A stretch of DNA of 64,000 nt from Brevibacillus sp. DP1.3A (lineage in GTDB: Bacteria; Bacillota; Bacilli; Brevibacillales; Brevibacillaceae), in contig NZ_CP085876.1 of NCBI RefSeq assembly GCF_013284245.2, positions 6,494,501 through 6,558,500 on the forward strand, written 5' to 3'. The notes below the pieces were generated by a model. It did no database searches and was not told where the DNA came from. It saw nothing but the letters and a program-made list of their open reading frames with translations. The position numbers and the translations under genes were made by a program. Shown one piece after another: positions 25,672-33,440 of this stretch; position 1 is the stretch's first letter; every line of letters starts with the position of its first letter.

Positions 25672-26528
25672 CCGGTAAAGCCTCAACCAACTATGTTCTG
25701 CATGCAAAAAGCAAGCAATTTTACTGGGAAGGGGAGGGGCAACTCTCTATCAAGACATTCCGGAAAGGAAGGGCACATTACAAGACGAGCAGAGGCTTTT
25801 TTGCTGTGGAAGAAAATCGTTATTTGCTGCTGAACGAAGGGGATTACACCATTTCGATTGATGATTCCGAGGAAGTTGAATCGTTTTGTATTTTCTTCAA
25901 GCATGGTTTTGCAGAGGAGATTTTCCAATCGCTCAAGGAATCGACGGATAGGCTACTTAGCGATCCTTATAAAGACAAAGCTTCTATTGGTTTCTTTGAA
26001 AAAACCTATGCTACGAGCCATACACTCGCTTCCCAGTTAACAACTTTGAAAGATGGTCTCACTTTCCTTGATCGGGACTCCATCGGTTATGAAGAACAAT
26101 TTCACCAGATTATGCGGACCCTATTGCTCGGACACATCGATGTAAGAAAAGAAATAGACGCTTTACACGCGCTTCGGCAATCGACGCGCGAAGAGCTCTA
26201 TCGGAGAATCAGTACCGCCCACGATTATATACGAGCTTTTTATGATCAACCAATCAGGCTAGATGAGATCGCACAGATTGCTTGTCTATCTCCCAACCAT
26301 TTGTTGCGAGCGTACGCCCAAGTGTATGGAAAAACGCCCCACCAGCATATTTCGGAATACCGGATACAACGAGCCAAGCAGCTGTTAGCCAAGCTGGACT
26401 TCAGTATGACAGACATTGCCTTTGAGCTTGGATTCAGTAACCCCGTTTCCTTTAGCAAAATGTTTAAACAGCATGTCGGCATTTCTCCTCTGTCATTCAG
26501 AAAAAAAGTGATTTTGGATAAGAAATAA
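25668..26528 (+). CDS. AraC-family transcriptional regulator
   Basis: A 286-residue AraC protein. The C-terminal pair of HTHs is clear (IRLDEIAQIACLSPNHLLRAYAQVYGKTPHQHI, then FSMTDIAFELGFSNPVSFSKMFKQHVGISPLSFRK). The N-terminal half is a cupin-like sensor with KGRAHYKTSRGFFAV. It is translationally coupled to the epimerase gene by ATGA. The VOC gene 54 nt downstream may be in the same unit. Confidence 0.92.
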   Translation: MTGKASTNYVLHAKSKQFYWEGEGQLSIKTFRKGRAHYKTSRGFFAVEENRYLLLNEGDYTISIDDSEEVESFCIFFKHGFAEEIFQSLKESTDRLLSDPYKDKASIGFFEKTYATSHTLASQLTTLKDGLTFLDRDSIGYEEQFHQIMRTLLLGHIDVRKEIDALHALRQSTREELYRRISTAHDYIRAFYDQPIRLDEIAQIACLSPNHLLRAYAQVYGKTPHQHISEYRIQRAKQLLAKLDFSMTDIAFELGFSNPVSFSKMFKQHVGISPLSFRKKVILDKK

Positions 26529-26582
26529 TCATTGGATTCGTTTATGCTGATAAGGAAACGCGAACAAATGGGGGATTTTATC

Positions 26583-26969
26583 ATGAAAACAAACCTGATT
26601 CAAAAAGTAGGGCAAATCGGCATCCCTGTCAAAAACCTAGAAAAGGCCGTCCATTTTTACAAAGAGCAGCTCGGGCTCCCTCTTTTGTTTCAGACAGGCA
26701 ATATGGCGTTCTTTGAATGTAATGGACTTCGCCTCATGCTGAGCCTGCCGGAAAAAGAGCAATTTGCACATGCCAGCTCCGTCCTTTACTTTCAAGTGGA
26801 TGACATTCAAACCGCTTTTGAAGAATATAAAAAGAGGGACGTTACGTTTATCGACGAGCCACATCTCGTAGCCAAAATGGGGCAAACGGAAACGTGGATG
26901 ACCTTCTTCAAAGACACAGAAGAGAATACACATGCCTTCGTGAGTGAAGTACAAGGAGAGACCGTTTAA
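26583..26969 (+). CDS. VOC/glyoxalase-fold protein
   Basis: A 128-residue single VOC domain: VGQIGIPVKNLEKAVHFYKEQLGLPLLFQ, LRLMLSLP, and a final TWMTFFKDTEENTHAFVSE. Such proteins may be glyoxalases, drug-binding proteins or dioxygenases, and I cannot choose. GGGGGAT before ATG 26583 fixes the start. The stop codon lies within the stem of the terminator. Confidence 0.85.
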   Translation: MKTNLIQKVGQIGIPVKNLEKAVHFYKEQLGLPLLFQTGNMAFFECNGLRLMLSLPEKEQFAHASSVLYFQVDDIQTAFEEYKKRDVTFIDEPHLVAKMGQTETWMTFFKDTEENTHAFVSEVQGETV

Positions 26970-26990
26970 GTTTGAACGGTCTCTTTTTTA
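26958..26990 (+). terminator. Rho-independent terminator overlapping the stop codon
   Basis: GAGACCGTT pairs with AACGGTCTC and is followed by seven T. It faces the end of the large convergent gene at 27007. Confidence 0.9.
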
Positions 26991-27006
26991 TTTTCCCAAA
27001 AATAAT

Positions 27007-30000
27007 TCACTCCCCAACATACTGAAAAGCACTTATGCTAATATCCCCTCTGGTTCGTTTCGTGACCATTCTATTCAAGAATGCGAGCAGATTTTTCTGA
27101 TCAGCGAAACTGACGTTGAATGCATTGCCGATATTGCCATATCCGTGTGAATCGAAAACGATATATGATTGATTAATCTTCACAACCGCAATCGTATAAC
27201 TGCCGATGACAATGGCGTATCCAATTTTAGGAGCGTCGGAGTTTGAGAGGATATTTTCAAAGAAAGTAGCAAATTCCGTTGCCTTCAAAGTCCGATTTTC
27301 GAGAAAAGCGATTTCAATCTGATCTCTGATCTGTACGTGATGCGCTTCGTATGGATTCAAATAGCTTCCTTTGTGTAGTTTGCCTTCGCTGCCTCTGATT
27401 GTTTCTTTGTACAACTCTGCACCGCTATTCAGTACTTGATCGATTTCCTCAGTGGATAGCATCCGACCTTCCTTCAAGATGGCGGTAATCGCCATGAGTG
27501 AATGAGCGGAGCAAGCCGAGCTTTCCGCTACTCGTTTAAATTGGTTGCGAGTTCCTTCCACACGGACTGGTGGCTGAACTTCTAAGTCCATGGCTACTTC
27601 CTTTTCTTCCGGTACCTGTTCACTCTCGAATAAAAACTCATCTTCCAATTTAAGCTCCTGATCCATGGCCCCCGTAACGTGGACAAATGGCTTATCTGCG
27701 GCAACATAAGGGGACCCAGATTTTTTGAGCTGTTCCATTTGTTCGTTCACTTCTTTTAAGTCCCTCTCATACTGCTTCCAAAGTGCATGTTTTATTTTCC
27801 ACTTTTGCTCGTAATCCGAAACTCTGGAGCGATAAATCTCGATATCACGCTTTATTTTATCACTCTTTACTTTGGTCTTTTCAGCTGCCTCGAGCTTATT
27901 CTTGTTATTTTTAATATGCTTGGCGTAAGCAGCGGTATTTTTGCGGGCCAATGGCATCGCTTCATCGAGGAACTTTTTACGCTGGATGATTTTGATTTGC
28001 TGCATGATTGGTGAATTCGCTGTACCATCGGGATTCCATCTCTTATCTCCGTCCGGATTAAGCACCCTCATGTCAGAAATCGAGTGTTCATTAAACCGCA
28101 ATGCGACAGGATACTTCCCTTCCGGCCGAAATAATTTGCCGATCAGTTTCTTAAGAAAGTGAACCCGTTCCTCGTCTTTTTTCTTACGGAATTCTTCAAG
28201 AAGGTGATCACGGTAACCGCTTCTTTCAAAATACCGAAGCTCATGTATAAGCGAGAGCGCAATGCCTTCCCGAATCTCTGGTCCGTAAAACACGTAATCC
28301 ATGAAATTGGTCTCTCTGTCCACATCCTCGTATCGCTCTGAACCTTTTGCCTTCAAGTTCGTCTTGGAGAATGTTGCTTTAGGTTTTTTCCCAGTCTGTG
28401 GAATATATCCGTACTTATAATTTTGCTTGTATTGGTTTGTATTGCCTTTACTCGGTATCTCAGCTTGCCGAATAAGCGCACCCTTGTGGTCATAGTAGCT
28501 AATCATTGTATTAGAGGACAGTGGTTTGAGCTGGTCGAACATCGATACCCATCCATCATACTCAATAAGCGACATATCACTGGAAATTTGCGTTCCGCCG
28601 TAACGTGTTTCAATTTTTTCGTCGCCAACGTCTACACGGAAAAAAACAAATCCGTGATTTCCGAGCTTTTTCACGTTCCCTGGCGTGCTGAATTCCGACT
28701 TCCAATTGGGATTTTTCTTTGAGTATTCGGCAAAAGAGTCCAAGCTGCCGTCATTTGCTATGGGATGAAAGTTGGGCGTGGCATGCTTAACAGTAAACGG
28801 TAACCCGTAGACGGCCAAGAATAGTTCCTTCTCGTCTGCAATTAAACAGCCCACGCCTCTATTGAAATACGTCTCCAGTTCTTCTGGATTCGTTTCAAAA
28901 TGCATCTGTGCATTGTCGATGAGTTGCTCATGCAGCTTGTGGATATTGCGCTCCGAAAGTAGCTTGATCGGATTTGCTTTGTCCTTATCTTTCTTTTTGG
29001 GGTGTGTAAAGTACGGATCATTTGGATAGAGGTAATGCTTTACCCCGGCATATTTGTCGAGCTGTTCGGCTATATCGTCAGGATCATCACTTACTTTGCT
29101 CAAAGCGTCCTGCAATAAGAGCTCATACTCCTCCCATTTCTCCTTCGTGTCGATGTTAAACCCGCGTGAACGGGGATTAGGAATCCCAAGCTCTTGCTCC
29201 AAATACGGCTCGACAACCTTATGATCCATCCATGTAAAACTGCTATATGTCTCCACCACATCGTCATACGCTCGCAAGGCCTTCATTTTTATCAACGTTT
29301 TTCTACGGTATGCCGCCAACTCGTCTTTGAGCTTCGCCGATTTCCATTTGGCACCTTCTCTAATGTTGGCGTAGGCATGACGCTTTTTCCAAATTTTGAT
29401 GATGCTTTGCCCTGCACTTGCCTTCTCACTCATTTCCTTGTCATCGGGTTCGTCAAGCGGCCGTGAAACATCGCCCTCCTCCATATCTTTCAGTTTTTCT
29501 TCTGCCTGCATTAACACGAGAGAAGCTTTTAGCAACATCGGATTGTAATCATCGATAATACCGTACATTCCTTGATAGTTCCGGTAGTTTTTCGCATCCT
29601 TCAGCTTGGAAGAGCCATTGAGAGTAGTCAAAATAAAGGTACGCAGCTCAGATGCGTTTTTCACATGCAATTGCAACTGCTCTTTATTCAGTCCGCCATT
29701 GATGAGTGTATGAACGTATTCATTTAACCGCAAAATCTCTTGAATAAACTCGTCGAAATGAATTTTCTCCTCGTCCTCCGCTCCGGACATCCCTACCGTT
29801 TGAAGCTTGCCCGTCGTAGTTTTGGCAGCTTCCTCATTCGAATCGTCGATGCTCCCTGTAGAAATTTGATTCTCTAAACCGATTTCGTCCTGTTGTTCAT
29901 TCTGCTTTACCTTCTTTTTGGGCTGGCCTGACTTTTCTTCGATTTTCAAGGAATCAGAGTTTTTTGTATTAGCATGTTTCCTTTTTTCTCCCGAACCTTT

Positions 30001-30198
30001 TTCCTTGCCCTCACGCATGAGTTGTAGGACAGCCTTGTTGCCGTATACGCTTTGCAATTGTAAAATCGATCGTTGACTGGATCTAGACTGTTTGGACAAT
30101 AAGGGCATGATTGACGAAGCATTGGTCTTACCTATCTCCTCATGTTGATTCGCATGGGGGTGTTGGTTGTTTATTGGAGTGGATTGCCGCGTGAACAT
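27007..30198 (-). CDS. Large eCIS-cargo-like protein with C-terminal Cys/Asp-x-His peptidase-like domain
   Basis: A 1063-residue soluble protein without signal peptide or membrane segment. AGGAGG six nt before ATG 30198 sets the start. Residues 46-61 read LQLQSVYGNKAVLQLM, the YGN-x-AV motif typical of N-termini of proteins tied to extracellular contractile injection systems (DUF4157-like cargo). A Lys/Glu-rich disordered stretch (about 62-150) follows, then a long helical middle and a coiled coil (about 745-825). The last 170 residues resemble a papain-like peptidase: SSACSAHSLMAITAIL with Cys896, and YIVFDSHGYGN with Asp1016 and His1018. The Cys to Asp-x-His spacing fits the herpesvirus-tegument (C76) deubiquitinase pattern. 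It lies 81 nt after rtcB with no terminator between. The functions are inferences. Confidence 0.7.
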   Translation of the reverse strand: MFTRQSTPINNQHPHANQHEEIGKTNASSIMPLLSKQSRSSQRSILQLQSVYGNKAVLQLMREGKEKGSGEKRKHANTKNSDSLKIEEKSGQPKKKVKQNEQQDEIGLENQISTGSIDDSNEEAAKTTTGKLQTVGMSGAEDEEKIHFDEFIQEILRLNEYVHTLINGGLNKEQLQLHVKNASELRTFILTTLNGSSKLKDAKNYRNYQGMYGIIDDYNPMLLKASLVLMQAEEKLKDMEEGDVSRPLDEPDDKEMSEKASAGQSIIKIWKKRHAYANIREGAKWKSAKLKDELAAYRRKTLIKMKALRAYDDVVETYSSFTWMDHKVVEPYLEQELGIPNPRSRGFNIDTKEKWEEYELLLQDALSKVSDDPDDIAEQLDKYAGVKHYLYPNDPYFTHPKKKDKDKANPIKLLSERNIHKLHEQLIDNAQMHFETNPEELETYFNRGVGCLIADEKELFLAVYGLPFTVKHATPNFHPIANDGSLDSFAEYSKKNPNWKSEFSTPGNVKKLGNHGFVFFRVDVGDEKIETRYGGTQISSDMSLIEYDGWVSMFDQLKPLSSNTMISYYDHKGALIRQAEIPSKGNTNQYKQNYKYGYIPQTGKKPKATFSKTNLKAKGSERYEDVDRETNFMDYVFYGPEIREGIALSLIHELRYFERSGYRDHLLEEFRKKKDEERVHFLKKLIGKLFRPEGKYPVALRFNEHSISDMRVLNPDGDKRWNPDGTANSPIMQQIKIIQRKKFLDEAMPLARKNTAAYAKHIKNNKNKLEAAEKTKVKSDKIKRDIEIYRSRVSDYEQKWKIKHALWKQYERDLKEVNEQMEQLKKSGSPYVAADKPFVHVTGAMDQELKLEDEFLFESEQVPEEKEVAMDLEVQPPVRVEGTRNQFKRVAESSACSAHSLMAITAILKEGRMLSTEEIDQVLNSGAELYKETIRGSEGKLHKGSYLNPYEAHHVQIRDQIEIAFLENRTLKATEFATFFENILSNSDAPKIGYAIVIGSYTIAVVKINQSYIVFDSHGYGNIGNAFNVSFADQKNLLAFLNRMVTKRTRGDISISAFQYVGE

Positions 30199-30279
30199 GA
30201 ACTTCCTCCTGACCACGAGTGAATTCTCACTTGCTGTCTACTCATGTTGCTCCTGTCTACAAATAATGGCTTCCTTGTC

Positions 30280-31755
30280 TTACCCTTTCACCGTAGCAAT
30301 CGGCGCCACTTCGGCTACAATCTCAGCCATCCCATGATCCACATGCGACTGAATCACCGGAGTAATATCTTTATAGGCATAAGGCGCCTCTTTTTTCAGC
30401 TCTTCTTCCCATTTCTTCAAAATATCGCTCCGTCCGCGCAAGTCCGCCCGCTTCGGGTCAATCGGATTGATCACACGGAAATTGGCAAGAAACTCGCGAA
30501 AGCGGTCATCGTCCACTTTCACAGCATCGCCGCGAGAAAGTGCACGACCTGCGCCATGGCTTGCACTAAACAAGCTATCCCGATTGCCGAGCCCTGCCAA
30601 AATATAGCTGTGCGAGCCCATGGAACCGGGAATAAACACAGGTTCGCCCGTATACTGAAACGGCGTTCCCATCATTTGCTCGGCCGATTTCGCCGTACAC
30701 GACCCTTTTCGATGCAAAAATCCACCCACCTGCTCGAGCTGCTCTTCCCATAAATAATTATGAGGCGCATCGTACAACAGCCTGTGTTCAAAATCGCCCA
30801 ACACATCGGAAATCGATTTGTACATCATCAGCCCCAGCATCAAGCGATTGGCAAATGCAAAGTTCGCCGCATTGTGCAGGAGACTCCAAAACATTTTCCA
30901 CTGCGGTTCGAAACGCTCAGAGAGTGGCAAGGGGTACATGCCGTTATCCGGATGCTTCAAGGAAGTCGAGTACATCTTTTTCAGCATCTCTTTGATCCAT
31001 GCACCGCTGTGATAACCAATGGAAACGGAGCCGGTATGAATCATGAGGACGACTTGCCCTTCTTTCAGCCCCCACTGACTGGCGATAGAGCCCTGATGCA
31101 CTTTTTTGACCACCTGAATCTCAAAAAAATGATTCCCACCGCCAAGCGAGCCGATTTGTGCATCCCGAGAAAGCTCGGCAGGACCGAGAAAATCATCGAG
31201 GCCAATCGTCGATTCCGCGATAAAAGACCCCATTTTATTAACATGGCTCAAATCGAGCTCCTGCTGCTTCTCGTTGTAATAACGCCAAATTCCCTCGCCA
31301 TTCGCTTCCTTGTGGCTGTCTAGTATGCCGATCAGACCTTCCTTGAACATTTTCTCGCGCATCTGCCGCGTCATGGGAATATTGCGGCCCCCTTCGAAAA
31401 AAACATGGCGCACATTCCGTTCAATGGCATCCAGATGTGTGCGAATCTGTTCCTCGCACAAATCCGTAACATACAGACGCATCCCGCAGTTAATATCGTT
31501 GCCAATCGCTTGCGGCAGCACAAACCCACGCGTAAACAGCGTCGTGCCTACAGGAATGCCGCTTCCTTTATGAAAATCGGGCGTAATGGCTACTTCCAAA
31601 ACCCCAGCATCGGGATCGTCAAAATAATCGGGCGAATGCTTTTGCAACGTTGCAATTGTTTCATTCACCTCTAAGAGCCGATGCAGCTCCTCTACCGCAT
31701 TGTTTTCTACTTTTACTTCCGGATTGATGAAATACTTAATCGGAGTGTTGCTCAA
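30280..31755 (-). CDS. rtcB: RNA-splicing ligase RtcB
   Basis: A 491-residue RtcB, joining RNA 2',3'-cyclic phosphate (or 3'-phosphate) to 5'-OH ends with GTP and Mn2+. Visible: DFHKGSGIPVG, GNDINCGM (metal Cys), GSLGGGNHFFEIQ, MIHTGSVSIGY and the guanylylated His400 in SASHGAGRALSR. The start is TTG 31755 after AAAGGTGG. No RtcA or archease gene is adjacent. Upstream lies a near-consensus LexA box at 31784 and, further away, a separate promoter/leader. The next gene downstream is the 1063-residue protein, probably cotranscribed. Confidence 0.93.
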   Translation of the reverse strand: MSNTPIKYFINPEVKVENNAVEELHRLLEVNETIATLQKHSPDYFDDPDAGVLEVAITPDFHKGSGIPVGTTLFTRGFVLPQAIGNDINCGMRLYVTDLCEEQIRTHLDAIERNVRHVFFEGGRNIPMTRQMREKMFKEGLIGILDSHKEANGEGIWRYYNEKQQELDLSHVNKMGSFIAESTIGLDDFLGPAELSRDAQIGSLGGGNHFFEIQVVKKVHQGSIASQWGLKEGQVVLMIHTGSVSIGYHSGAWIKEMLKKMYSTSLKHPDNGMYPLPLSERFEPQWKMFWSLLHNAANFAFANRLMLGLMMYKSISDVLGDFEHRLLYDAPHNYLWEEQLEQVGGFLHRKGSCTAKSAEQMMGTPFQYTGEPVFIPGSMGSHSYILAGLGNRDSLFSASHGAGRALSRGDAVKVDDDRFREFLANFRVINPIDPKRADLRGRSDILKKWEEELKKEAPYAYKDITPVIQSHVDHGMAEIVAEVAPIATVKG

Positions 31756-31783
31756 TAGAAGACCACCTTTATTTATTTTTCAG

Positions 31784-31795
31784 GAACGTACGTTC
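31784..31795 (-). promoter_or_regulatory. LexA/DinR (SOS) box upstream of rtcB
   Basis: GAACGTACGTTC is a perfect palindrome of the form GAAC-N4-GTTC. Extended by one base each side it matches 13 of 14 positions of the Bacillus DinR consensus CGAACRNRYGTTYC on the minus strand. It lies 29 nt upstream of the rtcB start, next to an AT-rich TATAGA-like element. Confidence 0.7.
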
Positions 31796-31849
31796 TATAT
31801 TTTCCAATAGAAAAAGCCGCTTTCCTGCTCATTTCTTCATTCCTGGATG

Positions 31850-31919
31850 AAAAAATGCGGCATGGAATCGCAGCCTTTACGCTTAAAGCTATTGTGTTAT
31901 CACATGGGCGTTATCCGCA
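31850..31919 (-). ncRNA. Structured leader element with terminator-like end
   Basis: Read on the minus strand, TGCGG and CCGCA (31915-31919 and 31856-31860) close a junction that contains TGTG-ATAA-CACA and AGCTTT...AAA-GCT hairpins. Six T follow at once. GCGTAAAGGC inside it can alternatively pair with GCCTTTTACGC in the mini-ORF just upstream. It has the form of an attenuator or the 3' end of a small RNA. I do not recognise a known family, and it is not a tRNA. Confidence 0.45.
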
Positions 31920-31921
31920 AT

Positions 31922-32017
31922 CTATGAGAAACGGAATTGGCTCACCCTTAAACAACGCGATTGCGTAAAAGGCATACCTATGGAGTTGGATCTTTGCTTG
32001 GTTACGTATGCGAACAT
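31922..32017 (-). CDS. Mini-ORF (31 aa), candidate leader peptide of rtcB region
   Basis: A 31-codon ORF begins MFAYVTKQRSNS and ends VSQFRFS. The ribosome site AAAGGAGGAGG eight nt before the ATG is one of the best in the window, and a sigma-A promoter lies just upstream. The peptide is rich in Ser, Arg, Phe and Gln, with four Arg codons. Its stop is three bases before the structured, U-tailed element. It may be a leader peptide or a small expressed peptide; homologs are not known to me. Confidence 0.45.
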   Translation of the reverse strand: MFAYVTKQRSNSIGMPFTQSRCLRVSQFRFS

Positions 32018-32051
32018 GTTTGAATCCTCCTCCTTTCGTTTCTTGATCACG

Positions 32052-32081
32052 ATCTTATCATTGGATAAATTTTACTGTCAA
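32052..32081 (-). promoter_or_regulatory. Sigma-A promoter of the mini-ORF/leader
   Basis: On the minus strand TTGACA (32076-32081) and TAAGAT (32052-32057) are 18 nt apart, about 35 nt before the mini-ORF start. Confidence 0.65.
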
Positions 32082-32119
32082 GCCCCCGAATTATCGAGGG
32101 CCCGTGTGATCTTTCCCTT

Positions 32120-33208
32120 TTACATCGAATCTAATTCGCCTTCCATAAACTTGATCAGGTACACATCAGCCTGCGCGATAAATTCTGTAAAGCTGCACAA
32201 ATCCGCATACTCCTGATGCTCCTCATCATAGCAGCCGATGACACCCTTTTTCTTCGGATTCCACACAAGATGCAGATGGGAGTAGTTGTCGATTTCGGCA
32301 GACAAACGCAGCAGCTTTTGCCGACCGATTTTCATCTCAATCGTATCGGTCAATGTGAAAAAGTCGATATACGCGATGTCATACTCATTTTCCGCCAGCT
32401 CAAGACGCAGCTCTTCTCCGGTAAGGAAGCCAATCAGTTCTTCGGTCAGTTTATATTTTTGCAGCTCGTACTTTCTGTTCTCCACATCATGTAGCTCGGC
32501 AGGCTCCAGCGATTTCAAATACGCAGCCAACACCGTATCTTTATTGCTGACCGCGATGGTATAAGGCCGCTCGCCACCCTTTTCCGCTATCATAACGTCC
32601 GCACCGCGTTCAACCAAATACTTGACCATGGCGACATTCCCCAAGCGCGTGGCAACTGTTAATGGGGTCGCTTGATACGGATACACCATATTCGGTTTGT
32701 TGTAATTGATGTCCACCCCATGATCGAGCAAGTAGGCCGTGGTCGTAAGGTCATGATCCGACACGGCTTCACGCAATACATCGCCGCCATGCAGTCTTAT
32801 ATCCAGTCCCAGCTCTTGAATGAGCGGGATGTTCTTTTTGTTGCCGTAGTAAGCCTCCGAATAAGCGCCTGAGCGCACCTGATTGAGCATGTCCAGCTTG
32901 GCGCCTTGCGCTACAACATAGCGAACGATCTCTTCCTTGCCATAACGTACGGCCTTCAAAAAAGCCGGTTTATTTTTGACATTCAGATTAACGCCATGCT
33001 CTACCAGCAGCTTAACAACTTCTAGTTTCTCCGATACAAGTGCCAGATCCAACGGACTTATCGTCGTATATTCGCTAAGCACGATGCCCTTTTCTATATC
33101 CCAGCCTGCCGCAATCGCATCTTGCAAAGCCGTGACATTTCCTTGATAAATATGCATCGCGATTTCCGGCAGCTCTTCGAACCTCCCGATATCTTTCAAC
33201 TTGATCAT
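32120..33208 (-). CDS. Ankyrin-repeat protein with SMI1/KNR4 (SUKH)-like C-terminus
   Basis: A 362-residue cytoplasmic protein. Residues 20-230 contain ankyrin repeats (SPLDLALVSEKLEVVKLLVEHGVNLN, TPLTVATRLGNVAMVKYLVERGADV). The C-terminal part has LVWNPKKKGVIGCYDEEHQEYADL and FTEFI, the pattern of SUKH/SMI1-KNR4 domains, which serve as immunity or protein-binding modules. AGGAGAGGG precedes the ATG. It is the only gene upstream of the rtcB leader on the same strand, with a GC-rich inverted repeat (32082-32101) after its stop. Confidence 0.85.
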   Translation of the reverse strand: MIKLKDIGRFEELPEIAMHIYQGNVTALQDAIAAGWDIEKGIVLSEYTTISPLDLALVSEKLEVVKLLVEHGVNLNVKNKPAFLKAVRYGKEEIVRYVVAQGAKLDMLNQVRSGAYSEAYYGNKKNIPLIQELGLDIRLHGGDVLREAVSDHDLTTTAYLLDHGVDINYNKPNMVYPYQATPLTVATRLGNVAMVKYLVERGADVMIAEKGGERPYTIAVSNKDTVLAAYLKSLEPAELHDVENRKYELQKYKLTEELIGFLTGEELRLELAENEYDIAYIDFFTLTDTIEMKIGRQKLLRLSAEIDNYSHLHLVWNPKKKGVIGCYDEEHQEYADLCSFTEFIAQADVYLIKFMEGELDSM

Positions 33209-33440
33209 CGATTACCCTCTCCTGTCCTATGCCTTATGAAAAATATAAAAAATTAATTGGCAAAAAACAACAAATTATTACATTATCCCTCTTGATTCGT
33301 TTGAAAATACATGCAATTTTGTCTAATTTTGACGAATTTGCTCGATAAAAAGTTTTTTCCCAATAAAAGGAGTAGTCTTACGGGAAGAGAAATACTTATG
33401 CAAATCGTCTTATACATAATTTTTTAAGGAGAGTGGACCG
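33209..33440 (+). promoter_or_regulatory. AT-rich upstream region of the subtilase gene
   Basis: AT-rich leader region before the secreted protease. TTGACG near 33340 and an AAGGAGAG ribosome site are visible. I could not assign a convincing -10 or an operator. Confidence 0.35.

Noticed and set aside
30760..31323. Plus-strand 187-codon frame inside rtcB
   Set aside because: Antisense to conserved RtcB metal-binding segments; a shadow frame.
31856..31919. Possible tRNA upstream of rtcB
   Set aside because: The closing stem and hairpins suggest a cloverleaf at first sight, but there is no proper T-arm, anticodon arm or seven-base acceptor stem, and a U-run follows at once.
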